Below the pieces are notes generated by a model. That model ran no database searches. It was not told the DNA's origin and saw nothing but the letters and a program-made list of their open reading frames with translations. 64,000 nucleotides of DNA. Source: Chloroflexota bacterium (GTDB lineage: Bacteria; Chloroflexota; Chloroflexia; Thermomicrobiales; UBA6265). The position numbers were made by a program, and so were the translations under genes. Below are positions 44,982 to 53,828 of this stretch, in pieces; the first letter of the stretch is position 1; every line of letters starts with the position of its first letter. The stretch spans positions 9,082-73,081 of the forward strand of contig JAFAEX010000158.1 in the NCBI GenBank assembly GCA_023423795.1, written 5' to 3'.

Positions 44982-45866
44982 ATGCTCGACTTCGGATATA
45001 CCCTCCGCACCGTCCTGCTAGGCGCCGCGATCCTGGGGGCGGTTGGCGGCGTCCTCGGCTCCTTCGCGACGCTGCGGCGGCAATCGCTGGTCGGCGATGC
45101 ACTGGCCCACGCGGCGTTGCCGGGCGTTTGCCTCGCGTTCCTTGCGACCGGCCTGCGCGAGCCGCTGCCGATCCTGTCCGGTGCGATCCTCTCCGGACTT
45201 GCCGGCGCGCTCGCGCTGCTCGTCATCGTGCGCGGCAGCCGGATCAAGGAGGACGCCGCGCTGGGCATCGTCCTGTCCGTGTCGTTCGGGTTCGGCACCC
45301 TGCTGCTGACCCGCATCCAGCACCAGGGCAACGCCGCCCAGAGCGGATTGGACCGATTCCTGTTCGGGCAGGCGGCAACCTTGCTCGAACGCGACGTCGT
45401 GACGATGGCGGTCCTCGCCGCCGTCGTGCTGACGGCCGTCTGGGCCTTCTTCAAGGAACTGAAACTGCTCGCCTTCGATCCCGGCTTCGCCGCGGCCGCC
45501 GGGTTCCCCGTCACCGCGCTCTCGGTCGGATTGACCGTGCTCCTGGTGGCCGCCGTCGCCATCGGTTTGCAAGCGGTCGGCGTGATCCTGATGGTGGCCC
45601 TGCTGATCGCTCCAGCGGTCGCCGCCCGGCAGTGGACCCATTCGCTCGGTGCGATGACGTTGCTCGCCGCCGCCATCGGGGCGACCTCCGGCGTCGTCGG
45701 GACACTGCTGAGCGCCGGTGCTACCGACGTTCCCACCGGTCCGGCGATCGTGCTTGTCGCCACGGCGTTCGCCGTCGCCTCGGTGCTGTTCGCGCCGGAG
45801 CGGGGCGTGATTTGGCGTATGCGCCGCCAGCGTACGCTGGCGGCGCAGGGGAGCGGGCAGGCATGA
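44982..45866 (+). CDS. metal ABC transporter permease 1
   Basis: A 294-residue ABC-3 family permease with 8-9 predicted helices. The start LGSFATLRRQSLVGDALAHA and ELKLLAFDPGFAAAAGFP are characteristic, as is the loop VGVILMVALLIAPAVAARQW. It ends overlapping the second permease by 4 nt. Two permeases in one operon suggest a heterodimer, as in the tro systems. Confidence 0.94.
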   Translation: MLDFGYTLRTVLLGAAILGAVGGVLGSFATLRRQSLVGDALAHAALPGVCLAFLATGLREPLPILSGAILSGLAGALALLVIVRGSRIKEDAALGIVLSVSFGFGTLLLTRIQHQGNAAQSGLDRFLFGQAATLLERDVVTMAVLAAVVLTAVWAFFKELKLLAFDPGFAAAAGFPVTALSVGLTVLLVAAVAIGLQAVGVILMVALLIAPAVAARQWTHSLGAMTLLAAAIGATSGVVGTLLSAGATDVPTGPAIVLVATAFAVASVLFAPERGVIWRMRRQRTLAAQGSGQA

Positions 45867-46768
45867 GCGCCGCTACCGTGATCGTGCTGACCGCCATGCT
45901 GGTCGGCGTGGCCTGCGCCATCCCCGGCTGCTTCCTCGTCCTGCGGCGCACGGCGATGATGGGGGACGCCATCTCCCACGCCGTGCTGCTCGGCATCGTC
46001 GCCGCGTTCGCGCTCACCGGTGGGCAGGCACAGATCCCGGTCCTCGTCGGGGCGACGGCGGTGGGCGTGCTGACCGTGGCCCTCGTCGAACTCGTGCGCC
46101 GCAGCGGGTTGGTCGCCGACGACGCGGCCATCGGGCTAGTCTTCCCGGCGCTGTTCGCCGTCGCCGTGGTTGCGATCGCCCGGTTTCCGTCGGTGGTTCA
46201 CCTCGACGTCGATCACGTGCTGTACGGTGAGATCGCCTACGCCCCGCTCGACCGGCTCGTCCTCTTCGGGACCGATCTGGGGTACCGTTCCCTCTGGGTG
46301 CTGGGCGCCCTGGCGATCGTCAACGTCGCGTTCGCCGTGCTGTTCTTCAAGGAGCTGAAGCTGGCCACGTTCGACGAAGGACTGGCGGCCACGCTCGGGT
46401 TCTCGCCCCGGGTGATCCACTACGGGCTGATGACCGTCGTCGCCGCCACCGCGGTCATCGCGTTCGACAGCGTGGGCTCGATCCTCGTGGTCGGCATGCT
46501 GATCGTGCCGGCGGCGACCGCCTGGCTGCTGACCGACCGCCTCGGCGCGATGCTCGTGCTGGCGGTCGGCGCCGCCGCGCTCGCCGGGATCGGCGGATAC
46601 TGGTTGGCGCGGCTGCTCGACGGTTCGATCTCGGGGTCGATGGCGACCGTTGGCGGCATCCTGTTCGCGCTCGCCTTTGCCGCCGCGCCGAAGCACGGCG
46701 CGATCGCCGGGTGGCGCCGCCGCCGCGCCCTGCAACGGTCGCTGGCCGCCCAGGCGGAGGCGGCGTGA
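45863..46768 (+). CDS. metal ABC transporter permease 2
   Basis: A 301-residue ABC-3 family permease with 8-9 helices. Conserved blocks are PGCFLVLRRTAMMGDAISHA, FKELKLATFDEGLAATLGF and VGSILVVGMLIVPAATAWL. The start overlaps permease 1 (ATGA) and the stop overlaps the regulator start by 1 nt, so the operon is translationally coupled from lipoprotein to regulator. It differs from permease 1 by a longer charged C-terminus. Confidence 0.94.
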   Translation: MSAATVIVLTAMLVGVACAIPGCFLVLRRTAMMGDAISHAVLLGIVAAFALTGGQAQIPVLVGATAVGVLTVALVELVRRSGLVADDAAIGLVFPALFAVAVVAIARFPSVVHLDVDHVLYGEIAYAPLDRLVLFGTDLGYRSLWVLGALAIVNVAFAVLFFKELKLATFDEGLAATLGFSPRVIHYGLMTVVAATAVIAFDSVGSILVVGMLIVPAATAWLLTDRLGAMLVLAVGAAALAGIGGYWLARLLDGSISGSMATVGGILFALAFAAAPKHGAIAGWRRRRALQRSLAAQAEAA

Positions 46769-47541
46769 TGGAGATCGAACACAAGCGGCAGCCGCGCAAA
46801 CTCAGCCATGCCCCGGAGCGCCGGCAGGATTCCTCGGGCGAGGCCGATCACCGGATCACCCACGCGATGGAGGACTACCTCAAGGCGGTCTACAAGCTGG
46901 AAACGGACGAGACCGCGGCCTCCACCCAGAAGCTGGCCGAGGAACTCGGCATTTCCGGTCCGTCGGTGACGAGCATGGCCAAGCGGCTCCACGAGTTGGG
47001 CCTGGTTGCCCACGAGCCGTACCAGGGGGTGCGCCTGACCGACCGTGGCCGGGTGGTCGCGCTCGAAGTCGTCCGCCACCACCGGCTGCTGGAGCTGTAC
47101 CTCACCGAGACGCTCGGGTTCGGCTGGGACGAGGTCCACGAGGAAGCGGAGCGGCTGGAGCACCACCTTTCGGAAGCACTCGAAGCCCGCATCGACCAGA
47201 TCCTCGGCTACCCGACGCACGACCCGCATGGCGACCCGATTCCCACGGTAGAAGGGGATATCGCCAGAATCGCCCCGACCCGGCTCGACGAACTCGCGGC
47301 CGGCAGTTGCGGCACGGTTACCCGCGTCGATGACCGCGACCCGGCCAAGTTGCGGTTCCTCGGCGAATTGGGCATCCGCCCCGGCAGCGCCGTGCGCGTC
47401 CTCGAACGCTTCCCGTTCGACGGCCCGCTGCGCGTGGCGATCGGCGACGACGAGCACCTGCTCGGGCCGAGCGTGGCGGCGGCGGTCAACGTCGAGCTGG
47501 CCGGCGATCCGCCCTCGAGCTCGCCGGAGCGTCCTGTCTGA
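46768..47541 (+). CDS. mntR: DtxR/MntR-family metal-dependent repressor
   Basis: A 257-residue metalloregulator. The N-terminal winged helix is TQKLAEELGISGPSVTSMAKRL, after MEDYLKAVYKLETDE. The dimerisation helices have HHRLLELYLTETLG and HEEAERLEHHLSEALEARI with metal-ligand His and Glu residues. The C-terminal ~80 residues form an SH3-like FeoA domain, as in DtxR/IdeR and the longer MntR. It closes the importer operon and should bind the palindrome at 43156. Mn, Fe or Zn specificity cannot be read from the sequence. Confidence 0.88.
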   Translation: MEIEHKRQPRKLSHAPERRQDSSGEADHRITHAMEDYLKAVYKLETDETAASTQKLAEELGISGPSVTSMAKRLHELGLVAHEPYQGVRLTDRGRVVALEVVRHHRLLELYLTETLGFGWDEVHEEAERLEHHLSEALEARIDQILGYPTHDPHGDPIPTVEGDIARIAPTRLDELAAGSCGTVTRVDDRDPAKLRFLGELGIRPGSAVRVLERFPFDGPLRVAIGDDEHLLGPSVAAAVNVELAGDPPSSSPERPV

Positions 47542-47553
47542 GCGTTCTCGCGA

Positions 47554-47625
47554 GGATCATGGCGGCTGCCCAACTACCCCGGTTGGGCGGTGATGGCCGG
47601 TGTGTTTGAGCAGCCGCCATGATCC
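47554..47625. repeat. nested inverted repeat between convergent operons
   Basis: Outer arms 47554-47569 and 47610-47625 are a perfect 16-bp inverted repeat. Inside, CCCAAC and GTTGGG form a second stem. It lies between the regulator and tsaD, which converge, and may terminate both; there is no T-run. Confidence 0.7.
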
Positions 47626-47671
47626 ACGGACCACGGGAACGAAGCGGCCCCGGGGTGGGGTGTGGACGACG

Positions 47672-48772
47672 TTACCCGAGTTCCAGACGTGGGTGGACGT
47701 CGGTTTCCCAACCGGTCTGGCCGCCTCGGCGCATCGCGAAGTACGCCGCGCCGGCGATCATCGCGGCGTTGTCGGTGCAGTAGGCAAGTGGCGGGCACCG
47801 AAATGCTACGTCGGCGCCGAGGTCGCGCGCCACGGCCGATTCCAGTTCGCTTCGTAAGCGGCGGTTGGCCGCCACCCCGCCAGCGAGCATGACGGTCCGC
47901 GCGTCATGTTCGCGGGCCGCGCGCAAGGTCTTCGCAACCAGCGGTTCGACGATCGCCTGCTCGAAACCGGCCGCCAGGTCGGCCACCGGCAAGTCGTCGC
48001 GGAAGCGGGGAGGGGTGTGCTCACGGAACGGGCCGGCCGGACCCCCACCGGGAGCGGCAGCGGGTTCCCCATCCGGCAGCCGGTAGGGGGAAGCCAGCCG
48101 CAGCAGGGCCGTCTTGAGTCCGGAGAACGAAAAGTCCCACGAGTCGCCGAGCCAGGCGCGCGGGAGGTCGAAGCGGTCCGGATTGCCGCCCGCCGCCGCG
48201 CGCTGGATCGCCGGTCCGCCCGGGTAGCCGAGGCCGAGCAACCGTGCGCCCTTGTCGAACGCTTCGCCGGCGGCATCGTCCAGCGTCCGCCCGAGGTGCT
48301 CGTAGCGGCCGTGGCCGGTCATCAGGATCAGTTCGGTGTGGCCGCCGGACGCCAGCAGGCATACCAGCGGAAACGCCGGGGCGGGCGGCGGCGGTTCTCC
48401 GGGCAACCCGAGCCAGTTGGCGTACACGTGGGCTTCGAGGTGGTTGACGGCGACCAGCGGCCGGTCCCAGGCGTAGGCCAGCGCCTTGGCGACGTTCACC
48501 CCGACGAGCAGCGACCCGGCAAGGCCCGGGCCGTGGGTGACGGCGACGGCGTCCACGTCCTCCCGGTCTACCCCTGCCTCCGCAAGCGCCGTCCGCACCA
48601 CCGGGATGATCGCGGTGACGTGGCCCCGCGCGGCCAGTTCCGGCACCACGCCGCCGAACGCCTGGTGATCGGCGATCTGCGACGCGACGACGTTGGAGCG
48701 CACGCGCGCACCGCCGACGACTACCGCCGCCGCGGTTTCGTCGCACGACGTCTCGATCCCGAGGATCAGCAT
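47672..48772 (-). CDS. tsaD: tRNA N6-threonylcarbamoyladenosine transferase subunit TsaD
   Basis: A 366-residue Kae1/TsaD protein, the catalytic subunit placing the threonylcarbamoyl group on A37 of ANN-reading tRNAs. The opening MLILGIETSCDETAAAVVV, the metal-binding HxEAH in VNHLEAHVYANW, LASGGHTELILM and VMLAGGVAANRRLR are all present. A Pro/Gly-rich insert occurs about residues 235-255. It is the last gene of the tsaE-tsaB-rimI-tsaD run, 25 nt after rimI. The ATG at 48772 follows AAGGGGCG. Confidence 0.96.
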   Translation of the reverse strand: MLILGIETSCDETAAAVVVGGARVRSNVVASQIADHQAFGGVVPELAARGHVTAIIPVVRTALAEAGVDREDVDAVAVTHGPGLAGSLLVGVNVAKALAYAWDRPLVAVNHLEAHVYANWLGLPGEPPPPAPAFPLVCLLASGGHTELILMTGHGRYEHLGRTLDDAAGEAFDKGARLLGLGYPGGPAIQRAAAGGNPDRFDLPRAWLGDSWDFSFSGLKTALLRLASPYRLPDGEPAAAPGGGPAGPFREHTPPRFRDDLPVADLAAGFEQAIVEPLVAKTLRAAREHDARTVMLAGGVAANRRLRSELESAVARDLGADVAFRCPPLAYCTDNAAMIAGAAYFAMRRGGQTGWETDVHPRLELG

Positions 48773-48797
48773 CGCCGCGCCCCTTCGGCCGCCCGGA

Positions 48798-49556
48798 TCA
48801 CGTTTCCCACGGCGGCTTCCCGGCCTGTTTGACCCCGGCCCAGACGGGCGGCTCGTCCGGGAGCCCGACGATCGGGACCGGTATCCGCTCCAGCACCGTG
48901 CGGCGCAATTGCTCGACCTGTGATCGGTAGGCCGGATCGCTGATGGCCTTCGACCACATGATGTAGGCGTCTTCGTTGTTGTCGCTGTAGTAGCGGCGGC
49001 GGGTGCCCTGCGTGGTGAAACCCCACTTGCGGTAGAGCGCCTGCGCCGATTCGTTCGAGACTCGCACTTCGAGCGTAAGCCAGTTTGCGCCGCGCCGGAC
49101 CGCTTCGTCGTAGAGCGACGCCAGCAGGATCTCGCCGAGGCCGCGCCCGCGCCACGGATCGTCCACGGCGATCGTGGTGACGTGCGCTTCGTCGAAGGAG
49201 TGCCACATCCCGGCGAATCCAATGACCGGGTGCGTGCGCTTGCGGCTCAGCGTGCGCCGCCCGAAGGTCATCGGAAAGAGCAGGCGCCGCGGCAGCACCG
49301 AATGGGTCTCGAGGTCGAAAACCTGCTCGGGATCGAGTTCCGCGCGCAGGACGATGTAGTGATTCTGCCTGGTGTCCTGCAGTTCCCGCCGGTAGGCAGA
49401 GGTCGGCCACGGGTTGGTGAAGCTGCGCTTCTCCACCTGCGAGACGTCCGCGATGTCTTCGGGGCGCATCGGATCGATCCGGTAACTCGCGGCGACCGGC
49501 AGATCTTCCACGTAGCCATAGTTCCGTCGGTGTCGGGGTTTTTCGATGGCGCTCAC
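48798..49556 (-). CDS. rimI: RimI-like ribosomal-protein-alanine N-acetyltransferase, extended
   Basis: A 252-residue GNAT protein. The acetyl-CoA loop is VDDPWRGRGLGEILLASLY, with RPEDIADVSQVEKRSFTNPWP at the start and LEVRVSNESAQALYRKWGF near the end, both typical of RimI. It is ~100 residues longer than the E. coli enzyme (148 aa), through an insert after the N-terminal block (RAELDPEQVFDLETHSVLPR) and a C-terminal tail. It lies between tsaB and tsaD, the usual place of rimI in this cluster. It would acetylate ribosomal protein S18 or other N-termini. Confidence 0.88.
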   Translation of the reverse strand: MSAIEKPRHRRNYGYVEDLPVAASYRIDPMRPEDIADVSQVEKRSFTNPWPTSAYRRELQDTRQNHYIVLRAELDPEQVFDLETHSVLPRRLLFPMTFGRRTLSRKRTHPVIGFAGMWHSFDEAHVTTIAVDDPWRGRGLGEILLASLYDEAVRRGANWLTLEVRVSNESAQALYRKWGFTTQGTRRRYYSDNNEDAYIMWSKAISDPAYRSQVEQLRRTVLERIPVPIVGLPDEPPVWAGVKQAGKPPWET

Positions 49557-49603
49557 GGGGGGATCTTCTCATCCGGTGCGATCGGCGGACAAGGCCGGAC
49601 GGC

Positions 49604-50287
49604 TCAGCGTCCGAGGTAGACAGGTTCCAGCGACACGGCGTCGTCGGTTTCGCCCCGCGCGAGTCGTCGCAGGGCGATCTCCAGCAGCGCCGTTGGCTGC
49701 CGCAACCGCAGCGCGGCGGGCGGAACCATAGCAGGCGAATGGGTGGTCAGGATGGACTCGGCGTCGGCGTCGAACTCGCCGACGACCATCGCGGGCTGCG
49801 GGAAATCGGCCACGGCCTCGGCCAACTCGGCCACGGTCGTGTTGCGAGGGTGGACGATCGGATCCGGCCGGCCGAACGATCCGCCAAACGCCGCCCAGGC
49901 GATCCGGCCGCGACCAGCGGGCACGACCGCGACCACCGTGCGGTTGCCGTCGAGGTGAGGCAGGGTAACCGCTTCAAGCGTCGAGACGCCAATCAGCGGC
50001 AGGTCGAGCGCCAGCACGAGGCCCTTGGCCAACCCCATCCCGACGCGCAGGCCGGTAAATGCGCCCGGCCCGGTGGCCACCGCGACGGCGGTGAGGTCGC
50101 CGACGGCGATCCGGTGCAACTCCAGCAACCGGTGCACCTGATCCAGCAGCAGGACGGTGTGCGACCGGCCCGCGTCCCACGTCAGGCTCGAAAACGAACT
50201 GTTGCCGCCGACGGCGATGCCGGCCTGCGCCGTCGAGGTGTCGAGCGCGAGCACCGGCCCTCGCGCTGGCTGCCCGCTGGATTCCAC
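49604..50287 (-). CDS. tsaB: tRNA threonylcarbamoyladenosine biosynthesis protein TsaB
   Basis: A 227-residue TsaB, the partner of TsaD in t6A synthesis. The N-terminus VLALDTSTAQAGIAV and the block VAVATGPGAFTGLRVGMGLAKGL identify it. The GTG at 50287 is the best start, with GGAG 4 nt before it; the ORF extends upstream without a good site and would overlap tsaE. The gap to tsaE is 77 nt. Confidence 0.93.
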   Translation of the reverse strand: MESSGQPARGPVLALDTSTAQAGIAVGGNSSFSSLTWDAGRSHTVLLLDQVHRLLELHRIAVGDLTAVAVATGPGAFTGLRVGMGLAKGLVLALDLPLIGVSTLEAVTLPHLDGNRTVVAVVPAGRGRIAWAAFGGSFGRPDPIVHPRNTTVAELAEAVADFPQPAMVVGEFDADAESILTTHSPAMVPPAALRLRQPTALLEIALRRLARGETDDAVSLEPVYLGR

Positions 50288-50364
50288 CGCTCTCCACCGT
50301 TCGGTCTTGACCGTGCCGCCGCGGAGTGTACCCGAGCCGTTGCTGCACCCGGCGGAACGGCGTG

Positions 50365-50901
50365 TCACGAAGCGGACCGGATTCCGGGTCCGCCCGGCCG
50401 GTGTTCCAGCGATCCGAGCCATTGCTGCGCCGCCTCGTCCGGCCCGATTGCGGTCAGCGCGATGGTCCGCTCATCGCCGCTGCCGGCCCGGATCTCGACG
50501 AGCAGGCACCGATCCGGCAGTACACGGCCTGCCCGCTCCGGCCACTCGACGACGCTCACCCCATCCTCCGGCGACAGGTAGTCGTCGTAGCCGATTGCCT
50601 CCACTTCGTCCTCGCCGGCAAGCCGGTAGAGGTCGAGGTGGTGGAGCGTCACAGGACGGCCGTCGCTCGTTGTTCCCGCGTGTTCGTGGACGAGGACGAA
50701 CGTCGGGCTTTGGACCGGCGACGAAACGCCGAGCCCGGCGGCGATGCCCTGTGCCAGCGTCGTCTTGCCCGCCCCGAGATCCCCGTGCAGGAGGATGACG
50801 TCGCCCGGCCGCAGGGCGCGGGCGATGCGCTGCCCAAGATCCCGCGTCTGCTCCGGCCCCGTGGTCGCGATCCGGATGGTCCGGCTGCCGTTCATGGTCA
50901 T
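50365..50901 (-). CDS. tsaE: tRNA threonylcarbamoyladenosine biosynthesis ATPase TsaE
   Basis: A 178-residue P-loop ATPase that supports TsaD-TsaB turnover. Walker A is LLHGDLGAGKTTLAQGIA; SPTFVLVHEH and LHHLDLYRL follow, then VSVVEWPERAGRVLP. The ATG at 50901 has GGAG 11 nt before it; an ATG at 50895 is the alternative. It follows the methyltransferase by 37 nt. The first enzyme of the pathway, TsaC, is not in the window. Confidence 0.93.
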   Translation of the reverse strand: MTMNGSRTIRIATTGPEQTRDLGQRIARALRPGDVILLHGDLGAGKTTLAQGIAAGLGVSSPVQSPTFVLVHEHAGTTSDGRPVTLHHLDLYRLAGEDEVEAIGYDDYLSPEDGVSVVEWPERAGRVLPDRCLLVEIRAGSGDERTIALTAIGPDEAAQQWLGSLEHRPGGPGIRSAS

Positions 50902-50938
50902 TGGTGCGGCGGCTCCGTGGGTGCGGTCGGCGACACGC

Positions 50939-51745
50939 TCAGGCAGGCCGGCGTCCGGCGAGGTTGAGCCGCCAGTAGTCGAGGAAGAAGGGCGGATCAT
51001 CGGATGCTGCGCGCTCGGTCAGGGCGTCGAGCAGCGCATCGCGCGCGGCGTCGTCCGCAAGGCGGTCGAGGTGGGCGCGCAGGACGACGTCCCGGACGAA
51101 CTCCCGGTACGTCGTGGCGTCGTCGAGGATCGTCGGCGCTTCCTCCAGGGAGGTGGCGACATCGACGAACCCCGCCGCCCGCATCCGTTTCGCCGCGGTC
51201 GTATCGTCGGCGAATTCCCACGGCCCGGCCCAGCCGCGCAGTGGTTCGCCCCACACAACGGCGGCGGCCAGTTCGCGGGTGCGGTCGAGCACACCGGCGA
51301 TGTTCGCGCCGCCGCCGCATTGCGCGACGAGCATGCCGCCGGGTTTCAACGCGGCGAACAGCCTGGCGAACAGGGCGTCGTGGTCGAGCACCCAATGGAA
51401 CGTGGCCGTGCTGAAGATGGCGTCCACCGGCTCCGGCAGGTCGAGGTCGAGCAAGTCGCCTTGCAGGAACGTCACGCGGTCGCCGAAGCGCGGCCGCAGG
51501 TTGGCTTCGGCCTCGGCGAGCATGTTGGCCGAGCGGTCGAACCCGAAGACCTTGCCGTTCGGCAGCCGTTCGAGCAGGCGCGCCGTCAGCCTCCCGGTTC
51601 CGCAACCGGCGTCCAGCACGGTTTCGTCGCCGCGCAAGGGGAGCCGGGCCAGCACGCGCTCGCCCCAATCGACGTGGGGGTTGGACAGGATGTGGTAGGA
51701 CGCCGCGTTCCATTCGGCCGGGGCGACGGTTCGGTTCGCAGTCAT
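50939..51745 (-). CDS. class I SAM-dependent methyltransferase (Tam-like)
   Basis: A 268-residue methyltransferase. Motif I is VLDAGCGTGRLTARLLERLP, with FGFDRSANMLAEA (motif II) and DAIFSTATFHWVLDHDAL (motif IV). The DAIFSTATFHWVLDH block and WNAASYHILSNPHVDWGERV start are like trans-aconitate 2-methyltransferase and malonyl-ACP methyltransferase (BioC). No biotin gene is near. The start overlaps the upstream gene by 4 nt (ATGA), so the two are coupled. Confidence 0.87.
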   Translation of the reverse strand: MTANRTVAPAEWNAASYHILSNPHVDWGERVLARLPLRGDETVLDAGCGTGRLTARLLERLPNGKVFGFDRSANMLAEAEANLRPRFGDRVTFLQGDLLDLDLPEPVDAIFSTATFHWVLDHDALFARLFAALKPGGMLVAQCGGGANIAGVLDRTRELAAAVVWGEPLRGWAGPWEFADDTTAAKRMRAAGFVDVATSLEEAPTILDDATTYREFVRDVVLRAHLDRLADDAARDALLDALTERAASDDPPFFLDYWRLNLAGRRPA

Positions 51746-53466
51746 GGGCGGGAATCGAGTCCAGTCCCGGCGGGCGCGTCGCCGGGCCACGAGGCGGCGA
51801 CCCCAGGCGCGCTCCACTGGGGCGGACCGACAAACGGCTGGACGGAATCGTAGGCGATCGTAACCGCGGACGGCGCGGCGCCGCCCCAGCCGGTGAGCGG
51901 GTCCGCTCGAAGCATGGCCGACGGCTGGGTGCTGTCCAGCGCCGGCGCCAGCAGCGCGGACCCGTCGGGCGCCCAGGTCAGGTCGTTGGAGAGCGTGTGC
52001 CCCGCTTCCCAGTGGTGGTCGCCGCCGCCGTCCCGCAGCCAGAGCGTGCGGTCTCCCGACACCCAGGCGAAGCGCAAACCGTCCGGCGACCAGACCGGCG
52101 CGCCGACCGGGATGACGCTGCCGCTATCGACGACCTCGGTTGCACCCGTCAGCGGATCGACGAGGTGCAGCGTGCTCTTGGGCGGTTCGTACCAACTCTG
52201 GCCGTAGAGGCTGTAGACCAGCACCAGGTCGCCGCCCGGCTGCCAGTGGACGCTCCAGGCGTCGGCAATTGCCCCATCGGTGAGGTTGGTGAACCGGGAG
52301 CCCGCCGCGTCCGCCAGCCACACGTCGCCCGGCGCGTGCTGAGGCCGTTCGTCGAACCGGCGCTCCTTGGCGACGAAGGCGATGCCGGCGCCGTCCGGCG
52401 AGAAGACCGGGTTGAATGCGAGATCGTACGTGTTGCCGGTCAGGTTTGTCTGCAACCCGGTTTCGACATCGACCGTGCGTATCGAGATCGGTCCGGCTTC
52501 CAGCACCGGGTCGTAGTCGGCCAGGCTGGTGTAGGCGAGCAGCCGCCCGTCGGGGCTCCACGCAGGTGGGGCGTGCGCCGAGACCGAACGCGCCATCGTT
52601 TCCGGGGCTTCGCCGGGGCGAACGACGACGAGCGCCACGTCACCGGAAAGGTCGCGGATATCGACCGAGAGGTAGGCCACCCGGGAGCGGTCGGGGCTCC
52701 AGACCGGCCAGAGCGCTTGCTCCCCGTCGGTCAGGCGGGTCGCGTCCGATCCGTCCGGCCCGACCAGCCAGATGTCGCGATCGCGTCCGACGACGAGCGG
52801 ACCGTGCTCCTGGACGAGACCGCGCAGCCCGTCGGCGGTGTCGCCGTTCGCCGGGTCCAGCGCGGCGAGGTGGCGCAATCCGGTCTCGGCGGCTTGCCAG
52901 TCCCGCCGGCCCGCGGCGGCCTCGGATTCGCGCAGGAGCCGGTCCGCCAGGCCGCGCCGGGCATCACCGAGGCGGTCGGTGACGTCGTCGAGACCGGGGG
53001 CCCGACGCGCCACGGGCAGCAGCAGGTCGATCGCCGCGGCGTGGTCGCCGCGCTGGAGGGCGGCCACGCCGGCCTCCCGCTCGGCACGCAGCGGCTCGAT
53101 GGCGGCGTTGGCCGCCGCCAGCCGAATTGGCGCGTCGAGATACGTACCGGCTTCCGTGAACGCTTCGGCAGCGGCAATCGGATCGCCCGCCGCTGCCGCC
53201 GCCTCGCCACGCTGGAAAGCCGCTTCCAGCCGCGCCTCGTTGCTGACTGCCGTCGCCACGCCCAAGGCAACGAGGCCAGCGAGCAGCAGAACCGGCGCCC
53301 AGAGCAACCCTGCAAGCACCCGGCGATGTCTTCCGCCGCGGCTGGACCGGCGTGCCCGGTTGTTGCCGGTATCGGCCCGCGCCAGCCCGCCGTCGAGCCG
53401 CGCGCCGCAGGTTGCGCAGGCCGAGTTCGGGCGGTCGTTGCGGGCGGCGCAGGCGGTGCAGAACAT
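51742..53466 (-). CDS. membrane-anchored zinc-ribbon, TPR and TolB-type beta-propeller protein
   Basis: A 574-residue protein of unknown role. The N-terminus MFCTACAARN with CATCGAR forms a CxxC-CxxC zinc ribbon. A basic stretch and a transmembrane helix (VLLLAGLVALGVATAVS, residues ~57-75) follow. Residues ~80-190 are helical repeats (TPR-like), and ~200-550 contain PD40/TolB blades such as WPVWSPDRSRVAYLS, PAWSPDGRLLAYTS, PVFSPDGAGIAFVA and PVWSPDGLRFAWVS. The cytosolic ribbon with an extracytoplasmic propeller suggests a sensor or assembly factor. It is first in the tsa run. The ATG at 53466 has GGAG upstream. Confidence 0.8.
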   Translation of the reverse strand: MFCTACAARNDRPNSACATCGARLDGGLARADTGNNRARRSSRGGRHRRVLAGLLWAPVLLLAGLVALGVATAVSNEARLEAAFQRGEAAAAAGDPIAAAEAFTEAGTYLDAPIRLAAANAAIEPLRAEREAGVAALQRGDHAAAIDLLLPVARRAPGLDDVTDRLGDARRGLADRLLRESEAAAGRRDWQAAETGLRHLAALDPANGDTADGLRGLVQEHGPLVVGRDRDIWLVGPDGSDATRLTDGEQALWPVWSPDRSRVAYLSVDIRDLSGDVALVVVRPGEAPETMARSVSAHAPPAWSPDGRLLAYTSLADYDPVLEAGPISIRTVDVETGLQTNLTGNTYDLAFNPVFSPDGAGIAFVAKERRFDERPQHAPGDVWLADAAGSRFTNLTDGAIADAWSVHWQPGGDLVLVYSLYGQSWYEPPKSTLHLVDPLTGATEVVDSGSVIPVGAPVWSPDGLRFAWVSGDRTLWLRDGGGDHHWEAGHTLSNDLTWAPDGSALLAPALDSTQPSAMLRADPLTGWGGAAPSAVTIAYDSVQPFVGPPQWSAPGVAASWPGDAPAGTGLDSRP

Positions 53467-53555
53467 GGGCGCTCCGGCCGAGGGCGGTGCTGCCGCTATG
53501 CTACAGGAGCGGTCGCGCCGGCCGGCCGGTTTCGGACGAACCCCTGGGAGCCACG

Positions 53556-53828
53556 ATGTTCCGTATTCCCGATGGCATGTCGCAGCGCATCGGGTGCGTT
53601 TTCGCGCTGGCAATGGTGGCCGCGCCGTTCCTCGGGTTGCAGTACGGCCCGAATGCCGGGCTGGCGGTGGCGACGGCGGCCCTTGCCGCCACTGCGTTCG
53701 TGGCGTGGGACGTTTCGCGCACCGCAATCGGAGACGAGGGCCGCCGGATGGCCTTCGCCGCGATGCTGAACGGTGCGCTGGCGGGCATCACGCTCGTGCT
53801 GCTGCTGTACCGGCTGCTGTTCGCCTGA
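53556..53828 (+). CDS. small membrane protein of unknown function
   Basis: A 90-residue protein with two or three hydrophobic helices: IGCVFALAMVAAPFLGLQYG, GLAVATAALAATAFVAWDV and MLNGALAGITLVLLLYRLLF. No family is recognised. The ATG at 53556 follows GGGAGCCACG. It is divergent from the zinc-ribbon protein, with 89 nt between the starts. Confidence 0.7.
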   Translation: MFRIPDGMSQRIGCVFALAMVAAPFLGLQYGPNAGLAVATAALAATAFVAWDVSRTAIGDEGRRMAFAAMLNGALAGITLVLLLYRLLFA

